This document shows, piece by piece, positions 48,102-61,300 of a stretch of DNA of 64,000 bases. The stretch spans positions 7,070,501-7,134,500 of the forward strand of contig OZ017801.1 in the NCBI GenBank assembly GCA_963969395.1, read 5' to 3'. A program made the position numbers and the translations under genes. Source of the DNA: Pseudoscleropodium purum. Lineage: Eukaryota > Streptophyta > Bryopsida > Hypnales > Brachytheciaceae. The notes under the pieces are model-generated. The model was not told the DNA's origin and made no database searches. It saw only the letters and a list, made by a program, of their open reading frames with translations. The stretch's first letter is position 1. Each line of letters starts with the position of its first letter.

Positions 48102-48491
48102 TGTTGTTCATTTTTTTTTGTCATGAGCAATTTAGTTGTTTGTTAGTTGGGTTTGGAAATTTTTCTACCACTGGTTGTCTCTATATTAGGTTTTTAGAAA
48201 CTATTTGGCATTTGCTGCTTTGAAGAAGGAAGAGATGTTGCGTTGCTTTGTGTAATTGTGTTTGTCCCCTTTCTTACTAATAATGTTGTTTTCAATGCTT
48301 TGTTGTTCATTTTTTTTTGTCATGAGCAATTTAGTTGTTTGTTAGTTGGGTTTGGAAATTTTTCTACCACTAGTTGTTTCTACATTAGGTTTTTAGAAAC
48401 TATTTGGCATTTGCTGCTTTGAAGAAGGAAGAGATGTTGCGTTGCTTTGTGTTTGTCCCCTTTCTTACTAATAATGTTGTTTTCAATGCTT
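48102..48491. repeat. Recent 199 bp tandem duplication
   Basis: Copy 1 (48102-48300) and copy 2 (48301-48491) are nearly identical; copy 2 lacks about 8 bp around 'gtaattgt' and has a few substitutions (ccactggttgtc against ccactagttgtt). Head-to-tail with no spacer. No coding function is apparent. Confidence 0.95.
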
Positions 48492-51400
48492 TGAGACCTA
48501 CCCACTTCGATTAGAGAGGGCCAATTGAAATTATGGATTTGCAATTTTAATAATGATGGCTAATGTTCCTAATACAAAGTTATCTTATCAAGAGGTACAA
48601 AGTATTGAATTTGATGAAATGACCCCATATAATAGCATAATTTTGAAGGCAAACCTTTAGGTTTTGAGTATGCCTCAATAGTAGTTTTGCTGTTGAATAC
48701 TGTCTCTAAGATCAAATACATAGTGAGATTATGGGGCTAATTTACAGGGCTTGTTTTGGATGGGTAATTAACCTTGTGAGTATTACTTAATAATTGATTT
48801 CAAACATCTTTTGAGAGTTTCTCGAGAGGTGAGTTGAATTTAGGAGATTTGATGCAATAATGTGCTTCTGAGGTAGCCAACATCAACCTTCTCATGGAGT
48901 TTAGAATTCTCATTTGCAATTTTCTTTAGACCTGTCAATATGGGTTGGCGTCAATCCTTAAGCAATGATTGGATCATAAGTTTTGTCATCTTCTTTCCCT
49001 TTTCATTTTAGAAGAGTTTCATTTAGAGAACTACTAGAAATGTAGGCACTAGTGTGATTTTCATGTGGTTTTGGTTGGATTTCGTTTTGCATTGGTCCCT
49101 TTACTCTTTAAATCCTATGCAACAATCATATGGTTTCTTCTTTGATTGTACGAACTCTGCATGAAATTAGAGTGAACTAGCCGTCCTAGCTTCCTCTCAA
49201 AATTTGCGTGAGCTAGCAGTTGTGTTCTTAACTTGGTAAGTGCATGTGCCTTATTGGAATCGTGGAATTGTTGTATGCAAGCTTGTCTACAATTGTTGTT
49301 AGATCCATTTACTGACTAACTGAGCACCCAATGCCCCCCAAAATATAGTGTTCCTTGAAATCTTGTTCACCTAATTCTTTGAGGCAACATAAACTCATTT
49401 CGCCAACTAATTTGTACAAAAAAATTTAGTTTGCCTAAAGTGTATTTGTTCCAGGAATAAGTTTGCTCCCTAAAAAGAAATTCCTACTATTAATTTGCCA
49501 AATACTAATTTGGAAATTTCCTGGGATCGCCAGTTTAAAACTCTTCAAAACTAGCAGAAGTCGCTAATTGAACTCTAACAAAGTATTCATTATCACCTTT
49601 TTGTCCATTTCCTAAATCTGAAAAAAACCAAAAAAAACCAAAAAAAAACCTGCTACCGAGAAAGTATCCTTCAAAAAATACACTTTCTACAAAGGATGAT
49701 GAATTGTATTGAGCATTGATTTATAACAATATAGTACTATTTGCATTGAATTTGTAACAAATCAATGGATAGCTTGATGGCCAATTTTATGGAGGTTACA
49801 GTCAAAGATTCAAAAAATACTTGCCTCCACTCTATGGTGAAACATATTGGTGAAATAACACATAGAGTTACAAACATTCCAAGAATAAAACATAGCACTT
49901 TAGGATGAAGACAATGTATATATTGACAAACATCTAGTTCAATTGGAAGGAATGAAAGAAACCTACATTCGTTGGTTCAATACAAACATTCAATATAGAA
50001 TATATAATATTAACATGAACACTCAAAATATGATCAATCCGATGACAAACAAGTAGTACAACTACTTTAAATTGTTGTAGAAAGTTTTTCTCTGCATTGA
50101 AATGAGAAATATTTTATACTCCTAGAACCAACTTGAAAGTTAGAGAGCCACGAGTTTCTTGACATTGATGGGATAAATGTCCACCACGGAGTCAAAGAAG
50201 AAGCATTGGCCAAAGATGACGTTGGTGGTGTTGTGGGATGGAATGGGTTCTAGAAAAAAAGGTTCTTCTTGTTCTTACAAAACAACACATTGGAAAAGTA
50301 GGGAGTTAATCCATGGTACAACCTTATTGGCATCCCACAATAAGCTTGGTCTTTTGTTGCAAAGCCTACATCCAATTACTCATATCAACTAGCTATAGCT
50401 GTATGCATTATATCATTACAATACAAAGTAGCACTTGCAACTTACACATTGACAATTAGTTCACAATGGATTTGTAATGGTTCTATACTATGGTAAAAAC
50501 TTTTGGTCTAGTGCAAACTATTGCAAGAGTGTTGCAATCTTGTTACAACAATTTCAAACACAAGCAACATATTGATACCTACACTATTGCATAAACTATT
50601 GCAATCTCAAATGATTGGAATTACATGGGAATGTTGTACTAAAACATTGTAAAATTATTATTAACTTTATGACAGTCATTGTAAAAACTCTTGCAATGTC
50701 AACATTTTGTACAAGTATACTCTCAGATAGGCTAGAAATTTGTCCCTACAAGCTACATCAACACCCAAAACTTTGTTGATAACACAAACACATGCTTTCA
50801 AAATTTTGACACTCAAAGTTGATACTAAATGTTTTTTTGAAAAGAACAACACTGTGGAGCATACTTGCCAAAAAACATCACAAGCTTGGTGAAACATCAA
50901 ACATGTTCCAAAATTTACATGTTTGTTGAAAAATGTTGCATATTGAAAATCATTACTAAAAGATGTTATTAATCCAACCAAATCCAAACATGAACATAAT
51001 GTGTGAATTTTCTCTATGTTAATTTGGAGCTATTTGTGATTTCTGCTTATAAAGTGTAAAACCCCTCCAAAATGCATTTCAAGAATTGCAAGGTGGATTG
51101 TATAATGAGTTTAATAGCTTTTCAAGTGAATTTTAGTGTGCTAACATTATTTGTAGTTGTTCATGTCACCTTCAATCGCAAAAAACTTTTATATGTAAAT
51201 TTCTCAAACATTCTTAGAAGAGGCAATATATTAAAAATAGAATATTTTCATTTTTTCTTATTAAAATCTAATAACTTCTATGCAATTTTACACTCAAAAT
51301 TGGTATGCATATTAATAAACAAGCTCTTTAGCGCTTGAATGATAGACTAGTCACTCTAAAAATCATTTGTTTTGGTACCGTGAGAATTTCTAGATTAAGA

Positions 51401-51800
51401 AATCTAGAAAGTACTCATTGGAAGTCAAATTATTATAGAAGACCTTCTTTTTTTACACAAAATTTGGAGGAAGAACATTTGCTCTTTTATCTAGCATGGA
51501 AAGATTCTTTGTCATTCATTGGCCCTAAAACATCCACTGCATCATTTATGGATTAATCATCTACATGGTTAGATTTTGAAAAAAAGCGATTTGCTTCATT
51601 TGGAACAAGTAGAAGCCCATGTTCTTTTTTCATGGGAAAACACACTTGGAAAGGTTTAGCACTTAGGCGTTAAAATTCACATCAAGAGTAGACAATAAGA
51701 AATGGCCAAAATACACTACAAGGGTGATCTGTGGATTCAACTTCTTTAGAAAGTCATTAATACCATAATGAAGATTTGCAATACTTTTCACTGATAATGT
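48492..51800. other. Non-coding stretch between the duplication and the ABCG 3' flank
   Basis: Mixed AT-rich DNA. A short frame near 50,135-50,250 (ESHEFLDIDGINVHHGVKEE...) has protein-like composition but ends at a stop after about 37 codons. A 50,676-50,987 minus-strand frame is unrecognised. An A-rich 'accaaaaaaaacc' tract lies near 49,625-49,652. Confidence 0.35.
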
Positions 51801-52305
51801 ACTCAAGTAGCTTTCAAAATAATATTGGATGAAAAAGAGTTATTCCCCATTCTACAGTCTTACGTGAAGTCATCCATCGGACACTTAGTGTGTGCAGTGC
51901 CATTACGGGGTTAATGCAACACAACAGCCTGGTATTTGCATTAAGCTTAACCAAACTGCCTGCGACTTCGCAATTTACGGAATGAGGAGATTGAAATATA
52001 AATTGATTCAACTCAAATGAGAAAGTTATAGAACATGAGACATATTTTTATCCCTTCCAGGTGAAGCAACCACTAAGCAAAATAGGATACTCACCAAAAA
52101 TGAAGTTAACAAAACATTCTCCAAAAATCTCCTTCACTAGGAGAATAATCTTGCTGGCTACTAAATAATGCTGTGACAAGCTCATATGTTACAAAAACCA
52201 ACCTCAACTATTGGAAAAGGATCTCTTCACTCGTTCCTCTTGTACTGAAAATCCTTGTAATATTGTACTGAGTGTAGTCCCATCTTTGGTAAGTTGTTGT
52301 ACTGT
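51800..52305 (-). other. Presumed 3' flank of the ABCG gene
   Basis: This stretch follows the TAG stop at 52306 in gene direction and should contain the 3' UTR. I see no perfect AATAAA on the minus strand here, only a weak AATAAT-like match near 51,817, so the polyadenylation site is not placed. No other gene is visible. Confidence 0.4.
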
Positions 52306-55300
52306 CTACCGTCTCTGGAAGTTGAATATTTTGATGCAAGTGGCAAAGATGAGGCCAAAGAGAAGGACAAAGCCAATATGCCAAATGACCACATAAGGCA
52401 AGAAGCTTTTGTGAAACCCAAAGTATTCCCTCAAATAAGCAATTACTTGAATCTCATGACCATTTGACTTCATGGTCGAGGTCACGTCACCCAGCTGGGA
52501 TGTTATCAACCCATACAAGGTCCACGCTGTGGGGGTGATCCAGTAGTACCAAATCCAATATACAGGCATTTGCTGTACAGACAAAGTTATACACAAATTA
52601 GCATAGTTTACATCAAATGGCAATTAATTACTCCATATCAACTATAATAAAATTGTGAAGTGTGAAAGGAACCAGCTGCATAGAACTCAAAATCGCTAAA
52701 ATTGAGCAAGACGTCAGGTCAATTGCACAATTACAAAGTGTCATTCAAGAGGTTTGAATGTAGCAGAGGACATACCGGACGAGGAATCAAAAACCCGGAG
52801 AACAAGTTCCAAAGCCCGTAGAAGGCCGAGGAGATGACGGCTGCAAACTGTGCGTTGGGAGTGATGGCAACAGTAACCATGCCCCAGTACGTAAAGTACA
52901 GGAGGGTTAAGTACATGAAGTAAATGAAGTAGAAGAATTTGGCAGCGTTCCACTCGAACTGGATCATGGAATACACAATGCATCCATAAATGAACGACTG
53001 TAAAAACACATATGGCCATTCAATCGTCACCTGCACAATTCAAATTTGCAGTTGTGAACATGCAAAGGCTGAGGATTGATCCAGAAAAAGAATATAATCT
53101 ATAACCATTCTGCTCATTCTAAGAAATTAAATTGACCAAAAAGTACAAACCCTGCATGGAGAGCAACTCAGCATTAAGATAAGTCACCCTATTTGTACCA
53201 GCATGTAACATTCATGTACATTTCAAATTAGGTGGCACACATAATTTCATGACACAAATAGGGTGGCTTGCCTTGTGTAAATATACTGCTCTAAAGCCTC
53301 CAAACTCTTTGAGCATAGTCTTGTCCAAAAAACGGACAATAAAAATTCTTTATCTGCTTCAGACATATGCCATGAGTTCTTTACCTGGGCAAATGAGTAC
53401 GGAAATGTGGAGTACATTCCGGCTGCACGCTCCCTGTAGAAAACTGTGCGTTCTACTGCAACTACAGGTTGTACTCCAGAACAGTTGTTGATGCCCACAA
53501 ATAACACAGAAACGTACATGGCTCCCATCAGATTGAAGAGGTCTTGTTGGGTTGATCTGTTTTCAAAAAAATAAGAATTAGCAACCCCAAACTTCAGCAA
53601 AACGTCAAAAGGAAAATACATACAGAGTAATATTCTGGAGAGCAGTTGAGACTGTGCACCCTTCTAGACAGTAGAGAAAGTTGTAAGATCACTATAAAAT
53701 CAAATTTATAATCTCAATTTCAATTCGATCTTGAGAGATTTCACACATGGGAGTTAGAAAATATAAGGAATTCAAAGTGCATTGTACATACCTGTTGTGG
53801 CCCAATCCCCAGAAAATGCTGCCCAATATAAGTCCACAAACAGTGGTAAAAAGGACTCGCACAACATTATAATATGGATTCCGCCAGTACGATCTGTGCT
53901 GCTTCCATAAACAAGCCAAACATTGCTGCCAAAAGGGCTGCGCGTATCTGGTTGGGAAAGCAATGTCTTCTGTATCTGGTGCGGGAGAACTCAGCTGCTT
54001 GATTATGGTTTCATTTCGTCTGAAAAAATCACACACGACCATCAGCCACAGAAGAAATTCAACTCTCCCTCAAAAAAAAGTACTATTAAACTTATGCCTT
54101 GTAGCCAGTGAATTTAAATGGAAGTTGTCACTATTGTAACTTTTACCTGAATCTGTTATGAAATAACTGAGAAACACCAAAGCAAGAGCTTGAAAAAACA
54201 TCAACTTTGCAATGAAAATTTAAGGAAAGCTGTAGTCCTGTAAATTCTATGCCTCCCAAAGGGCCCCTTCACACTACATCTCAAGTCCCAAGTCCAACAT
54301 CACTCCAAAACACCTATATGGCAGCACTTTTGGGGAGTTTTGGTGCCAAGGAAGTGGGACTTGGAGACCAGATTCGGTTTAGCAGAAGTGGAGACCCAAC
54401 TTGGCCTTTAATATAAAACTAAGAGAAAAACTCCGTACAATCCATCCTCATTCGCTGAAATTTGTCCAAATTCATCTAATGCAGATTTGACACTAAAAGT
54501 ATCACCGAAAGGAGGTTTTGACTAACTGACCCACTTTTGGAAGCACTTAAATGCTATACAATAATATAGAAGAGACAAGTTGAGACTTGAAGTTGGGATT
54601 TGGAGTTGGGACTTTCGTCTTCACACTACAAAATCCCAAGTCTCACATTTCATCTTTCTAATTCACCTTCCACAATACAAGAAAGTTGGGATTTGGCCTT
54701 GGGATTTGACATTGAACCAGGACTTCAAAAATTTGGAATTGGGATGCAGTGTGTGGCGCCCCTAAGAGGTATCCATTAAGTAATCAACGAGTTTCAAGTG
54801 GAGTTTCATGTGGGATTTCCCACCAATCGCAGACTCTCTACTTAGTTCAATACCATTTTGTTCACTTAGTGCAGAGTTTCAAATCTCATCCCCTCCTCGT
54901 ACCATGTTTCCACTACTGAACAGACAGTATCTCTGCTGGTTAAGCCCAGTCAGGGACACAAAACAGAATGAAGAGACCATGTTAACTTTGCACTTCACAA
55001 ACATTTAACCCGGTTACGCCCATTCCCGGACCCAAACAGATAGACTGACCGAAATCAGAGACCCAGAGGCAAATCGAGAGAGAAAAACTCACTGATACAG
55101 CGAGCTCCTCATATAAATCTCCGCAAAATCCACTCCCGTATTTTTCTCGGCGCTCTCCGACGTCACATCCAGCATCCACGTACTCGGATTGAAGCCTTCC
55201 TTGATCGGCGGCACTCCTTGCACTCCTTGGAAATACTCGATCAGATGCGCCGACCTCGGCCCCAGCGGCCCCGCGTAGATCATCTGTCCCCCTCGTTTCA

Positions 55301-58300
55301 ACAAAAGAAGCTCATCGAAAGCCTCGAAGATGTCGATGCTCGGTTGGTGGATGGTGCAGACGACTGTACGCCCTGTGTCCACGGTGTTCCGGACGGTGCG
55401 CATGACGATGGCGGCTGCGCGGGCGTCCAGGCCGGAAGTGGGCTCGTCCATGAAGATGATGGAAGGGTTGGCGACGAGTTCGACGGCGATGGTGAGGCGC
55501 TTGCGGGCTTCGGTGGAGAGACCGGTGACGCCCGGAAGGCCCACCAAGGCGGAGCGGGAGGGGGTGAGTTCGACTAACTCCATGACTTCCTCCACAAAGG
55601 CCTGATGGGAGGGGGAAAACATAAAACATCGGGGTTAGTGAATTCGGAGTGGATTCGTGGCTTGGCCTGGGGATGTGAAATGGGAAGCTGTTCCTAGTCC
55701 TCGTTTTTTACAGCTTTGTGCTCTGGAATGTGCACGGTGTGAGCAATCTGAATCGGGCCAAGGTCTCGAAACTCAGGATTTTTACTACCGGTAAGTGTTT
55801 TAAATTCAATTGAATTCAATTAGAGGTTGTGGCCAAAGCATCAAGGTTTTCACTTCTCATTTTCACATCATCCGCATCGTTGAATTTGGCGTGAATTCAT
55901 GACTTTGGGGACCTGACATGTAAATCTATATCGGTCCTAGTTTAAACGAGCTTTGTGCTGTTGCATTAAGAGCGCAGGTTTAGCGCTCTTAATGCCGCAT
56001 ATGTATAGAAATTGACGTTTTCTACAGTTTCGTATTTAGTTCGATTAGAGGCAGTGCAACCAGATTAAAGCAGCAAGGCTTGCAGTTTTAATTTCTCGTT
56101 TATCCCAAGCTCTTGAGTTCTTAATGTTGAATTATTAAATTTGAGCCATATCACTCAGTCAAGCTAATCTGCAATTACCAAAAGAAGAACGACTTCTTAC
56201 ACAAATGCTTGCCAAATCATTTTCACTCCCGATCCTGATGACTTTAACTTTTATTAAAGACAGTCGAAACCCTTCGTATATGGCTGACCTCTGTACATGG
56301 TTTACGATGATAAAAAAACTCCAGGAAGTCCAGTTAGTATATTACCTTTCTTACAGACGGGCTAACTTCTTTGGAAAGGCGGAGCCAAGCCGAGTAGACG
56401 AGCGACTCATGCACCGTAACGTTCGGGGAGTGGATGTCAAACTGCTCACAATACCCGGAGATTCTTGCAAACGTTTCCTGCTTTTTGGGGTAGCCGGATA
56501 TGAAGATGTCACCTTCAATGTAGCCCCCCGTCTTTCTTCCTGCCAAAACGTCCATCAGCGTTGTTTTTCCGGCGCCACTGATACCCACCAACGCTGTCAA
56601 GACCCCGGGTCTAAATGCCCCACTGATGTCATTCAGCAGCTGCAGTTTGTTCTCAGTAATTCCTTGGGCTTTCATCTCCTGCACAAGTAGACCAATATTT
56701 CAGGACAAGTAGACCAATATTTCAGATATGGGTTGTTGTACATAACAGTCTTGAAAGTTTCCTTCAACACCTTTTGAAAAACGAATCTAGAAGATCCCTT
56801 TGCACACAACCTAAGGTTCCTCTGAGTTGGGAAGTAGTAAAAACTACAGGAACACACGTTAAATAATCACTCGCTTAGCACCATTGATGCTTTCAACAAG
56901 GGATATCAAACTTTTCAGTCCATTCTTCGGGTTGACATATCCATTGGAGACTTTGGAAAAGGAATCTAAATTCTTTTATAAAAAATCATGAGTTCATCTC
57001 AAGCAAGAGGTGGAAAAAGCTACAGCAAGAGGACACTCATTAATTGACCACTTCCCGAGTGCCGGGTATACTTTTTACAATGAATATCAACCTTTAGTCC
57101 TTTTTTGGTTGCCCTTAAGGCGCGTTCGCACAACTGCTATACAATGGTATGTATATCAATTATCATCCAATACACGAATTTCATAAGATTATTGCCATCT
57201 AAAAGAAAGAGAAGAATGGAGAAAAAGTAGTTGATGTTCACATACAGCTGGCATATCAATAAAGTAGTTGATGTGGTGGAATGCAATAGACAACGGTGTG
57301 AATGGCAACACCATCCCTCGCTTTGCCCCAACTCCATTAGCAGACTCCATCATCGCTTGCTCATAAGCATTGTCTGATCCAGAGGATCGTGAAGAGCGAG
57401 CTCGAGAGGAACGGGAGAATGCTTTCGATAAACGTCGAGACTTGCTACCGATTTCACCAGAACCATTTGCCAATCCTGCATTCATCAAAAATCAATTACC
57501 AGTCAATTAAAACTCGCTAAAACGATTTCATTCTAATGCTACACTCTAATCTCTGAATTGCGAAGCTCACTACAAGGATATTTAGAACATCCTGCACAAC
57601 ATTACGAAGTTCATCCAGAAGTATATTGTAGAATGTCCTGCACACTTGCCACACTATAATTGATTGTAGTAGCATACTTGTCACACATCCAAACTATGTC
57701 CTAGTGTGAAAAGTAGGGATAACAAGTGAAAAGATTCAATTTCTTTGAGTGAAGAAAACTCAATGAACATAGGCAGCAAAAATTATAGGTATTCGTTAAG
57801 TAGGCAACGGCAGTTTGCTAACCCTGTGTCAGAAAAAAAAGAGGACTCGAGCTTAAGCAAGGAAATCTTGGATTCATACTAACATGAAGTATAGGATAAC
57901 TCTATTAAATAGATATGATGCATTACCATTTGCGTGCTCACTGCCAACATGTGACGCCAGAGCTGCAGCATGTTTGCTTCTGGATATATTCAACTGGGCG
58001 GGATCTTCTCCAGTTCGGTTGGCTTTCTTCTCCTCCAAAGCTTCTTTAGATAATGTGCTATTTGGTTTCCCCAAAGCTGCAGCACAGCAAAGTCACATCA
58101 AACTAAGTGGGCTAGTCACGATCTTCTTGTATGTCCACATCACTTACTCAAATGTCCCCGACCCATCAGGAGATGGCACATTCCACTTGGTTTCAAAATT
58201 GAGCAACGTGCTATGTCACTACAGTAAATTCCAATAATACATTGCTTAAATGAATCCCTTTCCTTTCACAATCGAGCATAGAAAGCACCCAAATTTACAA

Positions 58301-61300
58301 TCATGGAATGGGATCAACTTACGATTGAGAACTTTGAGGAAGAAACAGTAGAGGAGGTTGAATAAAATGGAGTATCCGAGGAGGGCTCCCAATCCAAGCC
58401 AATACCAGTAACCCCTATGAAAAAGGCCCCTACTCATCAATACTTGTTGCCCAAGAGTTGCTGCATTATCAAACGGCCCCGGTATGGGTGGCTGCAAGAA
58501 AACACACAACACAACATCAGCAATCCCGCTTGAAATACTCCAAAACTGAATATTGATTCAGCTCAGCATCTCCTCCAACAACGCCGCATAAAAGGCAGAA
58601 CCATCTTAAACCACCACTAACCTAAAACCATTACTCACTGCTACATTTGGGCATTCCAGCATCATTAAAATGTCCGACTGCAACAGGCAGTGGTGACTTA
58701 AGAAAACATCAACTGAAGCTTAAGAGACTATCATACATTATCAACACATGCAGGTGGGGAATCTTCGATGAAGAATAGTTGACACACATTGGTGTCAGGT
58801 ATCCAAACTCAAGCTTAACATCTGAAATCTGCAGAATACTTTGCCTTCAGTTAATGCTCAAATGCTGCTGCAACCCTAAACCCTTAAACCCTAAAACCCC
58901 TAAACCCTGGATTTGCTTATTACTGTTATGAAACTTCACAGAGGCTTAGGAGTAAGTTTACCCTGTTCCATCTGTCTGCCAGAAACTCGTTGACAGCAAT
59001 GGCGTTCTGGGCATAGGAAAGGGGAGATATCCAGTACCCCCAAATCCACCAGGGCTGAATATTCTCCCGGGAGATGATGAAGCCTCCCAACACGAACAAC
59101 ACGATGATGGCAAAGGAGCCTCCCGTTTGCGCAATGATCATCATGCGCGCCATTGAACCGATCAAACGAAACAGGCCCAGCGCCATCTGGTGCATTGCAA
59201 ACAACACCATCCAATGCCGGAAAAACCTGCAGACAGGGAAGCCAACGCCCATTTCGTTAAAATTCGCACAATTCCATGATAAAGTGGATCCTCATCAGAA
59301 GCTATTCATAACCACGGGCAACAAGTTCGAGAAGATTGGCGGCCTTCTACGTCGAGATAGATCCTCGTTGTAAGCTTTCAATCACAACGAGCAACAAGAT
59401 CTTGAGATTGACTGAAATCTGAGTCCAAACTGATCCTCGTTGTCAGCCTTCAATCGCCACGGACACCAAGTTCGTGAACTTAGAGCAATTCTACGTTTAA
59501 ATGGAACCTTGTTGCAAGCCCGTCGAATTTGGCCCAATTCTTCGTCGAAATAGATTCCCACTGTAAGACTTTGATTACTACAGGCGCCAATATAGTGAAA
59601 TTGACGAAATTCTACGTCAAAATAGATCCGCAAATTTTCTACGGGCTCCAATTTCGAGAAATTCCGTCGATGTTGACAATGCATTCGACGAGCAGATTAC
59701 TCGCCATAACCGTTAAAATGGCGACAGTGGCACAATTCCAGACGCTACACCCTAAACGAAACACCAACTCTAAGTTGCAAAGCATTGTGCGGGACACCTG
59801 TAGCAGCGGCGGCCTCACGTTGCCATTGCCGAAAGGACGAGCGGGTGAGCGCCCATCCCGTCCCCATACCGTTCGCCTGGAATTTTTCTCGTCCTCCCAA
59901 TGTTAATTGTTTGATATTTTTTTAATATACCCAAAAGATTTTAACCAATACTAAAAATGACCCCACACAGCTTAACGAATCCGCTACATAGAATTTAGGT
60001 GCTACAATATTATTATAATACAAAGAGACTATCGACAGACGATGAAAGGCGATGGATAGGCAACCAAGAAAGCAATGGACAGTTGCATGAAAGGGTTGCC
60101 CGGCCATTCTCCCGCCAATGGCAATGGCCTCGAGGTCGCCAATGGCACAGACTACACATATAGTGCACGGGAAAGTCCCACGTTTGGCACTCCAAAGCAC
60201 ACCATAGATTCACAATTCGACAACAAACATCCAAGGACGAGCACAAGAGAAGAGGGCAAAAGACATCGTGACGAAGTGCTTACCGACCAGGCTCGGGGGC
60301 GAATCCGATGGTGAAGTACGTGATGCACATCCAGATGCAGGACTCATAGAGGGAGAGCGGCAAGCGCAGAAGGTACGTGGGCAAAACGAACGCCCATGGC
60401 GGGTAGAACAGCTGGTCGCGCTGCTTGTAGAACACGGGCAAGCGCTGGATGGTGAGTGCCATTTCAGCGAATCCGTTGAACATCATGTTGATGAGCGCGA
60501 AGAAGAGCGCGCCCAGGTAGAATCCTCCGTCCACAATGTTGTCTGGGTGAATCGTCGTTCGGAAAAACACCGACATCGTGATCAAAGCAACAATACTTGT
60601 TTGCACCGACTTGAAGATGTAGATCGCCTTGTTGCGCTTCATCAAAACCTGCGATCGCAGCATCCATGGCATCCATTTTTCGTTACATCATGGCTAATAA
60701 TTTTGTGCTGATTCTTGTCGTAGTTTTCGGTCGAAGTCATGATATCCTTCGCTTAAAATTCGAATTCTTATCACCCTTCATAGCAGATTCAAATTCCTTG
60801 CATGGACTTTACCTATTCAACGCCTCAACTTGCCTCCTCAAATCAGTGTGAAGTATACAAAACGACTTACCGATGTCCGCCTCAATCAGGATATCGCATT
60901 AAACAAGCCTCTATTTGCCTCAATGAGCTATTTCCAAGCAAATTTCATGGCTACAAGTGCGGTTCGCTCAGAAATAAAGCATCCTACCTAAATTGGTTAC
61001 TAACTTTGAACATCAACGTCCAAATTGGGGTTCCAAGTTATTTTTAGAACAGTTTTGACTACGCCCTACCGAGAATATCTAGTTTCTGAGACGACCAACA
61101 CAAGCAGTATCTTTCACTGATTCTCTTGATATAAAACTAAACACCATCCGAAGAAGGCAATTTACAATATGATCAATCAAAATGACTGTTTCAAAACAAG
61201 AATCCTTGGTCCTCTCAGGGTAAATGAAAATAAAGAGTGCGTTACCTTCTCCCTGTCCATGCAGGCCTGGAATAGCTGTCGCGGGGAAAGCGCATAGCGC

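Noticed and set aside
56205..56690. Plus-strand open frame (161 codons)
   Set aside because: Antisense to the NBD2 Walker A exon.
60268..60711. Plus-strand open frame (147 codons)
   Set aside because: Antisense to the TMD1 exon 60284-60648; no recognisable protein.
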